From Powellomyces hirtus (taxonomy: Eukaryota > Chytridiomycota > Chytridiomycetes > Spizellomycetales > Powellomycetaceae), in NCBI GenBank assembly GCA_025526995.1, contig JAHLKG010000034.1:62001-126000 (forward strand): DNA of 64,000 nucleotides, given 5' to 3'. Position numbers and translations under genes: made by a program. The stretch's first letter is position 1, and each line of letters begins with the position of its first letter. The notes beneath the pieces are model-generated. The model was not told where the DNA came from. It made no database searches and saw nothing but the letters and a program-made list of their open reading frames with translations. This document shows, piece by piece, positions 25,793-36,400 of this stretch.

Positions 25793-26125
25793 ACGAACGT
25801 TGATAGCGTACAACCCACTACCCCGCAAGTGTAACCGTACATGATAAGATGTATTTGCAATACATGCGCCGTCGGAATAAGGACCACACGCGTTTTCGAT
25901 ATCGGAAGAGAAACTTGTTGAGTCAGACAATTCAAGAAACACACTTGCAACAAGCTAACCATCCAGCTGTCGATACTATCCACAAAGGCCAGCAAAACCG
26001 AAATACCGGAATGCCACCAACCCATTCGGGGTTGAGGGAAATACATTCGTGAGAAGGAGTTTCAAAAGCTACCACGTCCGTAAAAAAATGCACACCAAAA
26101 CTGTCCCCTTCTCTTTCTCGACACA
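25793..26125. other. 3' flanks of convergent genes
   Basis: Between the stops of histidinol phosphatase and histone H2A. No gene seen. Confidence 0.4.
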
Positions 26126-27174
26126 TCAAGCACCACGCTTCCCACCCGTCTTCCCCTTGCCCCCGGTGGTCTTTTTCGGGGACGCAGTCGCAATAGCCTC
26201 TGCCAGAGCTTTAGCTTTGCTGGCTTTGGGGAGCAGGACGGAGTGGATGTTAGGCAATACACCGCCCTGCGCGATGGTGACATTGTGGAGAAGTTTGTGC
26301 AGTTCTTCGTCGTTGCCGACGGCGAGTTGGATGTGGCGAGGGATAATGCGCGCCTGGCGTGAAAATCGGGAGGAGGAGATGCGGTTGAGAATTTGGAGGG
26401 TGGAGATTAGTGGTGAGGTTTTTTTGGGGAACGCACTTTTTTGTTATCGCGGGCGGCGTTGCCGGCGAGTTCGAGGACTTCAGCGGTCAGATCTGGATCC
26501 CAGAAAAAAGACAAGAAAAAAAAAAAACGAAAAAGCAAAGGTCAAAACCAAAAAGGTAAGATACGTCGGAGAGTCTTAAAGCCCCCATTTTGTGCACCGT
26601 TCGTATGATTGCATCTTTTCAACGTACATTCAAGCACGGCCGCAAGGTAGATGGGAGCATTGGCGCCAATCCGTTGCGCGTAGCGGCCTTTTTTGAGAAA
26701 CCTGTTGACGCGTGCTATTTTGGTATCCAGAAGTTAGTTGTTTAGACGACTGGAAACAATCAAAGACATCAAGTGACGGTGGTGGTTGGTATGTGCTTAC
26801 AGACTGGAAACTGGAGACCTGTGACGGGAACGCAAATGGGATGCGAGATGTCAGATGGAAGTAACATCAATGCGGAGAGGACGCAGTCGCTCATACGTAC
26901 CGGCTCGAGCAGACTTGTTGGTCAGGGGCCCACGAGAGGTGCGCGGGCCCTACAGACATCAAAAAAGCACCTTGTCAATGCACCACATCCACAATAGCAA
27001 TGGAAGAAAGGAAAGCAACATACACGAGGACGCCCGCCCTTTTCAAACAACGCCGTAGCTGCAAGTCAAAAATCGCGAAACACATCTCATCAGTGCCTCT
27101 TCCCCAACGGGTTCAAGCTGTCGAAATCGCCCTTTGTTCTGATTTTACGTACCTTCTTTAACGGTCTCGGCCAT
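26126..27174 (-). CDS. Histone H2A, divergent tails, seven exons
   Basis: Seven exons (27153-27174, 27024-27058, 26901-26949, 26801-26818, 26628-26714, 26437-26492, 26126-26353) give 495 nt, 164 aa. The core is unmistakable: [76 protein letters not shown]. The N-terminal tail is unusual ([20 protein letters not shown], then [15 protein letters not shown]). The C-terminal tail is long, rich in Ala, Lys and Gly, and lacks the SQE/D-phi damage-signalling motif found in most fungal H2A. It is closer to canonical H2A than to H2A.Z ([10 protein letters not shown]). The fourth exon is 18 nt. It may be a variant rather than the bulk H2A. Confidence 0.92.
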
Positions 27175-27540
27175 GGTACGCGAGCTGTGGAGTCCGGGCC
27201 GTTGTGACATTGTTGCGGTGGGTGTGGTTTTGAGGTTTAGGGAGTGTTTGTGGTGTCAGTGAACGAGAAAAGTAGACAGATAAAATCGGTATGTTGGAGG
27301 CTCTCTGGGTTTGAATTCCTCATGTTTTTGTGGCGCGTTCGCCAGAGGGCTTACACCCCCGCGCGTCTGGGATGTAATGATTGACGGATTTGACAGGTTC
27401 ACACCGTCTCACAGACTTGTATGCAATATTTGCATCACTCATGGGCCCGTTTGCTTAAAGCCTCCCGGCCTGTATTTCTTTCTGAATGGCCCGTCACGGC
27501 CTGCAGGGATACATGGCAAAACGGCAAAAGAGAAAACAAA
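27175..27540. other. H2A upstream region
   Basis: Promoter side of the H2A gene, between its start and a tRNA gene on the same strand. No other gene seen. Confidence 0.4.
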
Positions 27541-27625
27541 CGCTCCTGGGCAGGCTTGAACTGCCAACCTCTCGATTGCTAATCATTTAACAGTCGAACG
27601 CGCTAGCCAATTGCGCCACAGAAGC
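27541..27625 (-). tRNA. tRNA-Asn(GTT) with short intron, copy 2
   Basis: The mature parts are identical to copy 1 (acceptor, D-arm, anticodon loop CTGTTA-A, T-arm). It differs only in the 11-nt intron, which reads with ATG where copy 1 has GAG. It lies on the opposite strand to copy 1. Confidence 0.93.
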
Positions 27626-28415
27626 TGGATGTTTGCGAGAGTCAACTCTGTGCATATATTGTTGAAGGCAGATGAGACGAGCGTGGCTTTCATACTACCG
27701 AAAGTCACGTCGCACTAATAGTTCGCCGAGCTTGATATTGAGGATGCTAGTGGTGGAATCCCCCCGTAAGCCTTGTCCTTTCACAAAGCGGTGGAACTCC
27801 CCCAGTACTTGCAGCGACTTTGAAACCTTTACCTATGACGGCAGTTAATTGAACCATGCCGGCCAATATGGGGCTTCTTTTGATCCACAAGGCAACGGCC
27901 CGCCTGCTCATCAGAAGGTCTTCATGATGTAATGTGATGCCCCAGCACACGGTCTCCAGGGCGAATAACCACAAAGATCATCTTGAGTGCCGGAAAGGTG
28001 TTTCCGAGCTACCCCTGACTCAGCATGGCCAGCGTGCATCTCCCTCGGGAAGTTACTGGAAGGATTCTCGACTATCTATGGGACGACATGATTGTCAAGG
28101 TGGAAACGTCGCATTTTTCTCACCCTCATGCTCTCAACCTTGTACTGGGCTGCGTACCGGCAAAGTCGGGAAATCAACGTCCCACACACCCAGGTCATGA
28201 GTCATCTTGCGTAATGCCCAGGACTGTTGTTAGTGCAGGAGTCCTTTCAATGCAACATAGTGAACTAGGTTTAGTGTAGCCGTAGTTTGCGTATGGTGGT
28301 GATACGGAAGAAAAACTGAAGAAAGGAGAAATGTGCAGCGGAGGGTTCCGATGTCGAAGTCATACGGTAAACGCGCTCAGCCCTCGAAAGAACCATTGCC
28401 AGTTTGTCAAGTTGC
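27626..28415. other. Intergenic region
   Basis: Upstream of the SANT-like gene. Short ORFs only, none with a recognisable motif. Confidence 0.4.
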
Positions 28416-29822
28416 ATGACATTCAACCAAAAACCCAACTTGCAAATGGAGACTGAGGGAGAGAGCCCTCCAGACACCGGAGGTCTAACCGAACCAACGA
28501 CCCCCTCCCACGACAAAAGCCCAACCCATTTGCATTCCCGAGCCCCACGTGGCCCTGCCTTCTCCACCTCCGAAGACGAAACCCTCTGCAAAGCCTGGAT
28601 CGCCAACTGCTCGCAACCCCCTTCCCGTCGCAAAGGTCGCGACTGGAAAAGCATCGGGTCCATCTTCCGCTCAGTCCATTCAGATTCTCATCGCTCCGAT
28701 AAGTCGCTCGAATCACGATTCCGCATCATTGCGCGCGCAGTATCCCGGTTCATGGAGTATCTGTCCGAAGCCGAACAGTCGTTGCCCGCGGGGATGAAAT
28801 ATAAAGATGCTTTTGATTGTGCGATTTGGTTGCATACGGAACGGGAGGGGTTTGTGTTTCAGTATCACCACGCGTTTGCGGTATTGTCGACGAGTGCGAG
28901 GTTTCAGAGTGATCGTCGGATTGCGACGAGGGGTGCTGCGCCGACAATGCGGGAGAGGATGGGGAGTGTGGATACTAGTGAGAGTAGTAGTCAGCTGGAA
29001 GAGGATGTAGAGGATGGGAACGTGCAACCTGCATCGGAGGTCGGGGCATCGACAACGACGACAACTATGAACAAGCGGAAACGTGATGATTCAATGAATG
29101 CGTGTGATGCAGTGAACCCCGGTACTGCCGGACGAGCTGTGTGGCATGAGATGGCGGCCGGCGGCGGGGCAAACGCCAGAACCCGCAACCCATATCACTA
29201 CGAACCGGACGCGCGTGCGAGAGACAGACCTGTGAAGGACCGACACCGACCACCCCCTCCATCGACTAAAAAACTTGTCGGGCAACCACCACTCGAGGGA
29301 ATCCCATCGCGATCCGGTGATGAAGTCGCTGGTTTTGTCGGCGACTCCCGAGCCGACCTCGCTGCGGCAAGTCCTGTTGCGCCAGTACTTGCCCCCCCGC
29401 TGCCATCACGGTTGCTCCAAAACCGACCCCCAATACTCACGCGCTCCTCTGTCCCGGAAGAGCGCGTAGGACCGCCGCCCGGGAACCCAGATCCGCCACC
29501 ATTTTTGCTTCAAAGCTTGGACACCCATACGCATCCACCAGCACCACCATCAACATCACGCCCGCCATTCACACTGCCCCACTCAGTTACCCCCCGCACT
29601 GCCCACAATGACGACCTATCACGTGCACCCTCCACAAATGACACCACTGTCGCCAATATCGATGAAACACCCGCCGCACACACCGCTACGATGGAACGCA
29701 TTGCGGCCATGTGTGACGTTGCGCACAGGTTGAGAAGTATATTAGGTCCAACGCACCCGGCTGTGTTGAAATTTTTGGCCAAGTTTGAACAGAAGTTGGA
29801 GCAGGAAATCGATAGGTGGTGA
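28416..29822 (+). CDS. SANT/trihelix-type DNA-binding protein (NAM-associated / PIF-like)
   Basis: A single-exon frame from the ATG at 28416 gives 468 aa. Residues about 50-170 match the Myb/SANT-like module found in plant and fungal proteins related to the second protein of PIF/Harbinger elements: a start like FSTSEDETLCKAWIANC, a segment RDWKSIGSIF, then KSLESRFRIIARAVSRFMEY, and a closing YKDAFDCAIWLHTEREGFVF. The rest is low-complexity (Pro, Ser, Thr) with a basic patch MNKRKRDD, and ends in a short helix (LGPTHPAVLKFLAKFEQKL). No transposase or terminal repeats are visible nearby, so it may be a domesticated or host gene. Function is inferred only as DNA binding. Confidence 0.75.
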   Translation: MTFNQKPNLQMETEGESPPDTGGLTEPTTPSHDKSPTHLHSRAPRGPAFSTSEDETLCKAWIANCSQPPSRRKGRDWKSIGSIFRSVHSDSHRSDKSLESRFRIIARAVSRFMEYLSEAEQSLPAGMKYKDAFDCAIWLHTEREGFVFQYHHAFAVLSTSARFQSDRRIATRGAAPTMRERMGSVDTSESSSQLEEDVEDGNVQPASEVGASTTTTTMNKRKRDDSMNACDAVNPGTAGRAVWHEMAAGGGANARTRNPYHYEPDARARDRPVKDRHRPPPPSTKKLVGQPPLEGIPSRSGDEVAGFVGDSRADLAAASPVAPVLAPPLPSRLLQNRPPILTRSSVPEERVGPPPGNPDPPPFLLQSLDTHTHPPAPPSTSRPPFTLPHSVTPRTAHNDDLSRAPSTNDTTVANIDETPAAHTATMERIAAMCDVAHRLRSILGPTHPAVLKFLAKFEQKLEQEIDRW

Positions 29823-30603
29823 ATAGGTGGTAGGGGATCTGTGAGATGGCACCGCGCTTTACAAGGCGGATGAGACAGCGGCAACTGGCTCGGAACATGC
29901 CAAGCTATACAGTTCCTGCAAGACGTATTACACATGCATTAAGCTAATGGTTGTTGTGAACCGGGTAACGCATCCACCGCATCACAATAGGCCCTCAAAT
30001 AGGCCTGGGGCCCTTTTGGTGGGTCTTGGTGGAACCTTGACGGGCGCTGCCCCAAGCGGGAGGCTGTTCAGAACTACGGCACCATGGAGAAGATGACAAT
30101 GAATGTAACCTACCCGGAAAGGGTGCAGCATAACAGCTTAATAATAAATAGGATATCATATCAATGTGGTCCTCGATGGTGTCCCATGTGCGTACCATTA
30201 TGTTATTCAGGATGTAAGTGACTTGTGGCTTGTGGCTTGGACTACCTGGCTGGATTGGCGGGATGGATGCATCCGTCCTCGCCCTTTGCTTGTTTTTGGT
30301 TTCGCGCGTCTCACTTCCTGGTCTATGGACTTTTTCTCGTTTGTATCAACAGGTCGTCGACACAGCATAAGACGTACAGGAAGATTGAGTACTCTTCCGC
30401 ATAGGGTATAGACGCAGCCTTTGGGTTGCTTCAGGCAGAAAGTTGGCTGGGTTCAGTTGCTCATTGACGGAGAAGCAATTCGGATACGCTTTGGACGACC
30501 GGCACTGTTGACATATTCCGATAAAGAAATCGGCAACGGAGAAACACCTCACATTTACCACTCTCCCCCCACAACAAATTCCTCTTACCACCACCAGCAC
30601 AGC
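29823..30603. other. Intergenic region
   Basis: Between the SANT-like gene and RPA43, same strand. Frame upstream of the RPA43 ATG is open but has no ATG and no conservation. Confidence 0.4.
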
Positions 30604-31561
30604 ATGTCTCCATCACAAGAAAAGACCAACAAGCGGAAATCCAGCAGCAAAACCAGCGGCAGCACGCCCGTCAAACCCTCTACAACCACCGCCACCCTCT
30701 CTTCCCAATCACAAACACCATCCCCGCATGCTCCACCAACCTCCTTCCATGCGATCATAACCAAGATCCACATGCACCTTGCGCCGGCGTTCGTGAGCAA
30801 TCCGCTCAAGGGCGTCCACGAGTACCTGTCGCGGTTCCTAATGCGCCATGTGGAGGAACTGGACGGCGTCGTATTGTCGTATTCGCCGAAAGTGACGATT
30901 TTGGATCAAAGTGCGCGAGTGATTGATGATTCGCCGTTTTGCCACTTTTATGTCAAGGTTACTTTTTGGGTGTTCAGGCCAAAGGTGGATGCGCCTATAA
31001 GTGAGTTGTCCACGCCTCGCTCTTTAGTACAGTTTCGACTTTTGAAGACAATTTCGAGGCTGACTGCATCACTTCCTTTATCTCTTCAGTTGGCGTTGTG
31101 AACAAAGTCAGCAATGACCATATCGGTCTCCTCGTACACGGCATCTTCAACGCGTCCATCCCTTCTGACAAGATCCGTCGCAACGAGTTCCGATATTCCG
31201 AAGAAGAAGAGGCATGGAAGCAGCCGCAATCTGACAACTCATCCTCATCCTCTGTTGTTGTGCTCGGTGTCGGCGCCGTTGTCCGGTTCACTGTCGTCGA
31301 GTAAGCACCCCCAATCACAAAATCACGGATCATGACATACATTTTGGCTGACCGACAACACTTTCTTTCTTCAGACTGATCAAGGCGAACGAGATGCTTA
31401 CAATGGTGGGATCCCTGGTCGCCGATCCCGATAGCACGGGCGTGATTGTGTCCGACACTCTGCCGCCGGCGCCCATGCCTGCGTACGGAGAGGAGGGCGA
31501 AGGCGAAATGGAGGGTGAAGCCGGAGAGGCTGATGCGATGGAACTTTCGGAACAATCATGA
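30604..31561 (+). CDS. RPA43: DNA-directed RNA polymerase I subunit RPA43
   Basis: Three exons (30604-31000, 31090-31300, 31375-31561) give 795 nt, 264 aa. After a Ser/Thr/Lys-rich tail comes the Rpb7-N-like tip domain (IHMHLAPAFVSNPLKGVHEY, VVLSYSPKVTIL), followed by the OB-fold segment VGVVNKVSNDHIGLLVHGI and FNASIPSDKIRRNEF. The C terminus is acidic and Glu/Gly-rich. With A14 this subunit forms the stalk of Pol I and recruits Rrn3 for rDNA transcription. The second junction restores VVELIKANEM. Confidence 0.92.
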
Positions 31562-31768
31562 GTCGCCAGATCCATCCACTTTCCACTCTGTGGAGCTGGC
31601 GGATGGTACTTGTATATCCATTTTGTGCACGCATGTTTATTCATTTTTATTTATTTATCTTGTCACTTCGAAGTCTTGACCTGTTTGCTGGAAGTCCTGA
31701 TGTCAAGCGTAGTCCATGAGAAGCACGTCAGCGTATGGATTTATGAGCGCCAGTTACGCAAACACCCA

Positions 31769-31853
31769 GCTTCTGTGGCGCAATTGGCTAGCGCGTTCGA
31801 CTGTTAAGGGATTAGCAATCGAGAGGTTGGCAGTTCAAGCCTGCCCAGGAGCG
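31769..31853 (+). tRNA. tRNA-Asn(GTT) with short intron, copy 3
   Basis: Exons identical to copies 1 and 2; the 11-nt intron carries GGG at the variable position. A strong T run follows directly after the discriminator base region, fitting a Pol III terminator. Confidence 0.93.
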
Positions 31854-32267
31854 TTTTTTTTTTCTCTCTTTTTTTTATTGCCAAACACACGTTTAACGAA
31901 CAATGAAGTACCCAAACAACTCGCCACACTCTCCCGGTGTCGAAAGCAGTTACGTTTGGTCATCGGCTATGATGGAATCTCAATTTGTTCTGAGGAAGTA
32001 TTACATGTCTGCAAGTCATGGATATGTATACAGGCGGGAAACCCGCAAAACCATCGCCATTCAAACAGATTGATAACGTGCTCTGAGACAGCTGAAACAT
32101 ATGAATTGCCAAACTGGATCAGCCTGCACAGATATCATGCCCGCTCCTGGGACGGGATATGTTTGAGCAGGTGTACTCGAAAGGCGACATGGTCACCACC
32201 ACTCTTTGCTTACAAGTACGCAAAAAACAGCTCACGGAAACATGTCTAGAATCAATCAAAAATCAGA
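31854..32267. other. Spacer between two inverted tRNA-Asn genes
   Basis: 414 nt between the 3' ends of copies 3 and 4, which face each other. No gene seen. Confidence 0.4.
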
Positions 32268-32352
32268 CGCTCCTGGGCAGGCTTGAACTGCCAACCTCTC
32301 GATTGCTAATCACTTAACAGTCGAACGCGCTAGCCAATTGCGCCACAGAAGC
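32268..32352 (-). tRNA. tRNA-Asn(GTT) with short intron, copy 4
   Basis: Exons identical to the other three copies; the intron carries GTG at the variable position. It forms a tail-to-tail inverted pair with copy 3. Confidence 0.93.
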
Positions 32353-33491
32353 TGATGAGTGGCCATTTATTGTTACTGCCCATATTGATAATCACGAACA
32401 GGTCAAATCTTAATTTCTCCTTGGCTCGGTGAGGCACCTCACTAGCGGGGCTCAGATCCACCTCGCGGTAAGCCAGCAAGAATGACCAAATGTACGAGTT
32501 TTTGTCTTGTTCTTCCGGCGAATTGCCTCCATCTGCCTATTCTAGCAGAAGGTAACGTAAGAGCCGCTGAAGCTGACGTAGCAGAGCGGACCTACGACGC
32601 GACGCGCCAGGGCGGCTTGAGAACAACCTCCATCCCCTGATTGTCGACTTTATGCAAGTGGATCGAGCAGGGACAGGATGCATGCAAGAAAATAATCGAA
32701 TTGTCTGTAGCGTATAAATCTCACACAGTGTTGTGGCAACGTCATCAAATGCTTAATATGAAGAAATCAGAGGCCGAATCAAAAAAGTTATAGTCAGACT
32801 CCTGCGAGGTCTAGAAGGCTAGTGTAGAGTTTTCAGCGCTTGACATCCGGTACCACGTAGTCTTTGGAACTGTCAATATTAGGAGTTGGCTCTGTCGCCA
32901 TTTGACTTCGAGCTAACAACGATTGGCGTGAAATGGGCGACCCTGATTCCCGGGCACAGTTCGCGCTCGGAGGCGGTATTAGGAAATTAAGGTTCCTCTA
33001 TATTTTCGAGGGAGTTTTTGTCTCTGTATTACGCACACGTACGTTATCCCATCCAGTCACCCAACCTTCGTCCCGCCCGTTTGCATTTTTAGCACAAGAG
33101 GGTTTTGCGATTTACAAAGCATCGCTTATTTTTGCTTTTTTCGCCTCAATACCACGGACACTATCACATCAGTACTTCCCGGATTTGCACAATTCTGGAT
33201 ATACCCAAGAGCTTGTACAATTCGAAGAGCCTCAATCTTTTTGTTTCTAGCGGAGCTCGTGACGTCTCAGGGAGAGAAAGGAGGGTTTACCTCGTTTATT
33301 CCTATCCCAACGACCTGGCTATCAACATATATGCCGTTTGGATACTACGCGAAGCAAACCTGTCGGCGCCAATTCTCTCACGCGAATCACCTCCGACTCG
33401 AATACAGCAACAGACCATCGTTACACTCAACGTTGTGTCGGATTTGAAAAGAAGGATCATTTCACGCCCGCGACGTCGTCTTAACAAGTCG
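32353..33491. promoter_or_regulatory. Upstream region of receptor phosphodiesterase gene
   Basis: 1.1 kb with no independent gene. The last 387 nt are open in the phase of the phosphodiesterase start and include an ATG at 33105, but only the ATG at 33492 places a signal peptide at the N terminus. Confidence 0.45.
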
Positions 33492-36400
33492 ATGATGCGG
33501 GCGATGCGCACTGGGCTCTGGTTATTTTGCATATGTTGGGTGGGATGGGCGAATGGTGTAGCAGCAGAGACAAAAAACACGGGAGAGGACACGGCGCCAG
33601 TTGCGATAACAGCAGAAGACGTGCAACAAGATCAGCATGTTCTGATAGACCCTCCTTCACATCCACCGCTTCCGAACACAATTACACATAGCGCTGAAGA
33701 GAATACCAACCCGCGCTCAACTCACCGGCAACATTCCCGGGCGTATCGACTACCAGCATTGCACGCTCGTGAGGATGACAATAACGATATGTCGCTCAGC
33801 ACCAGCACCAGCGATGTCCAGACACGCACCGCCGCGCACCAGCGGCGACAATCGCCCAATGCACTGTCTATGCTTTTCGGGTATTTGCCGCCCGTGCTCG
33901 ACAGCTTCTACACCCCGATCAACGATCTGTTCCGGGTGGTGATCGACGACCTACAAGCTCAGGGCATCCTGGCTAATGTCAATGTTTCGACGAAATTCAG
34001 AGTCACTGACAACGTACGGGCTTTGGCAATAGCAAACACGTTTCAGTTAATGACTGAGGATAAGGCCGCCGGACTCATTGGTAGAGCTGAGCCATGCTAT
34101 GATTAGCAATACATTCCAGAATACCCACTCACAGCAGGCCTTCTTGTCCATAGGTGTCGGGGGGAGCTGGACTGAGGACGCTGCCTCGGCAACCGCAATA
34201 ACGCAAACGCCATATTGCGAGGCAATCTGTACGCATCTTTTTTCGCACCATAGCACCGCTTTCCTGTAGTACTCTCGTTAACAACTGTTTCACAGCCATA
34301 AGCGGCGTCCTATCGAACCCCGCATCTTACCCAACCTTGTTTCGAACCATCGGCTCTGCGGAACAGACTCTCCTGGGATCTTCGGCTTTCATCCTGGATC
34401 AGGGATGGGGCCATTATGCTGCGCTAATCACCCCGCAAGGTACGATTTTGTTATGGCGGAATGCATCCTCATCAATCGCCAATGGCTGATTGTTGAAATC
34501 CTCGTAGATCCCTTGATAGCAAGCACGAACTTACAAACAATTGAAGGGGTTCTCGCACCTTCAGCACTGTTCGTTCTTCCGCCGGATCCAACGGAAGCTC
34601 AATGCAAAGACATTCTTCTGCAGATTGTATCAAGTCAGCTGGCAATAATAGCCTCTGGCATGAGCGGCACTCTGTTTTTGCCAATTTTACGGGCGGCAAA
34701 GTACGTTGATACCTGGTGATTTCATGAATGCATCCCAAAGCGGTTACCATGCTTTCTAACTGGCCTCATTTTGCACACTGAAGGAGTTTAGGATTGATCA
34801 AGCCGAGTATCCTCTACATAATGTCCGCAACAGCTTACAGATTGATCTACTCCATTGTTTCGCAAACTGGCGAGATGGACATACTCGAGGGCGCTATCGT
34901 CATGAGAGAGATTACCGGGCAGGGTCCAGTTTATGAGTCGCTGAAAGCCAGATGGAACACTACCGCATTCAGAACCAGGTGCGTTAGCTAAGTTCAATCA
35001 AGCGTGCTCTGATAGCGTCTCGATTGATGTATGACTGATTCGATGCTTCTCTTGATTTTTTTTCTGGCCCAGATATCCGCTTCTGAGCGACGTCCCGTTT
35101 CTTCCGGAACCTTACCACTTTTTTCATGCATGCTTAGAGCTGCTCATGAGAGGATATGACAGAGTATGAGCTAAATGAATCAGTGTACATCATCTCTGAA
35201 TATCCTCTAACTCACGAGGATCTCATCTGCCCAGGTGCTACGCATCACAAATGTCAGCAGCTTTGAGAATGTCACCGCTACTCAGTTGCCTTTTCTCGTG
35301 AGCAATGTCTCGGCACCAAAGGACACGTTCGGTTTCCCGAACGTTGACACCATCCTTGGGAAAATTAACTTCGGACCCTCCAACACAAGACTCATGTGAG
35401 CTTGACTTGAGATCAATTCTCTCACATGTGCTTGTGAACTGACGTTCTCCCTGTATCACGCTCCCGTAGAACGTTTGAGTATAATTATGTGACAAGCGGG
35501 GCTTTAAACCCATTTGCATACTGGACGGCTGCAACTAGAATTCTGAACTACACGGCACCCATATTATGGAGGGACGGCCAAAAGCCCGTTGACTATCTAG
35601 CACGAGCTCGTGAGTTTAAACAAAGGCCACGAGTCCGGTGTTGATTCAGGCGTTCTGACAAGCTAATCTTTTTTTCCATGTTCGTTACTCGCGTTTCTAG
35701 CAGACGAAGAGGATAATTCCTTCTTGATCACCAAGGTTTTCGCGCCGATAATAATTGTCTTTGGCTTGGTCATGATGTGTGCCGTGGTGTTTCTCCTCAG
35801 GCAGCATCTTAAGAAAAAGCGGGAAATTGACGTTGCTCCAAAGCCGCTATTGCCCGTGAGTTCCGCTGAACGGCTTTTTTTCACTGATTTGTGTTGATCA
35901 ATCTCGGGAAGCATGCGGTTCTCACTATCCCATTCTTGCTTTGATTTACCAGCTTCTGACAGTAGATATAAAGTCTCCCGCTCAGAAAGCAATGGAGATG
36001 CTCCAAGAAGTCAAAGCCGACCTTCGACGGCGGCGGTTAACGCCGTACGAGATTGACTTCATCATCGAGGTGCTATCGACTGGCACGTTGGGTTTCAATC
36101 CGGACATCAATGAGCTGGAAGACGGACATGGAGCACGCGTTGACAACGAGACACGAGCATGGGTGATGGATTTGCTAGCAGCATCACCTTCGCATCCCTC
36201 CACGACGTCAGGTCCGGTGACAGGTAGCAATGGAAACATGATAGGGCGGCAGGGCTCTGACGGGGTCCCAGGGAGTTCTCCGTCGACCACGGCGGACATC
36301 CGTCGCACCTCACGCAGCGCGTTGGAGAAATCCCTTGAAAATCAACGGGAACGAGAAAAGCGTGGCAGTGTCGAAGAATCATCCCGCGGACGAAGAAGCA

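Noticed and set aside
31716..32249. A 177-codon frame running through a tRNA gene
   Set aside because: It is open only because it reads through tRNA-Asn copy 3; similar frames occur at the other tRNA copy on the plus strand.
33105..33491. Upstream start for the receptor phosphodiesterase
   Set aside because: It would bury the signal peptide 129 residues inside the protein.
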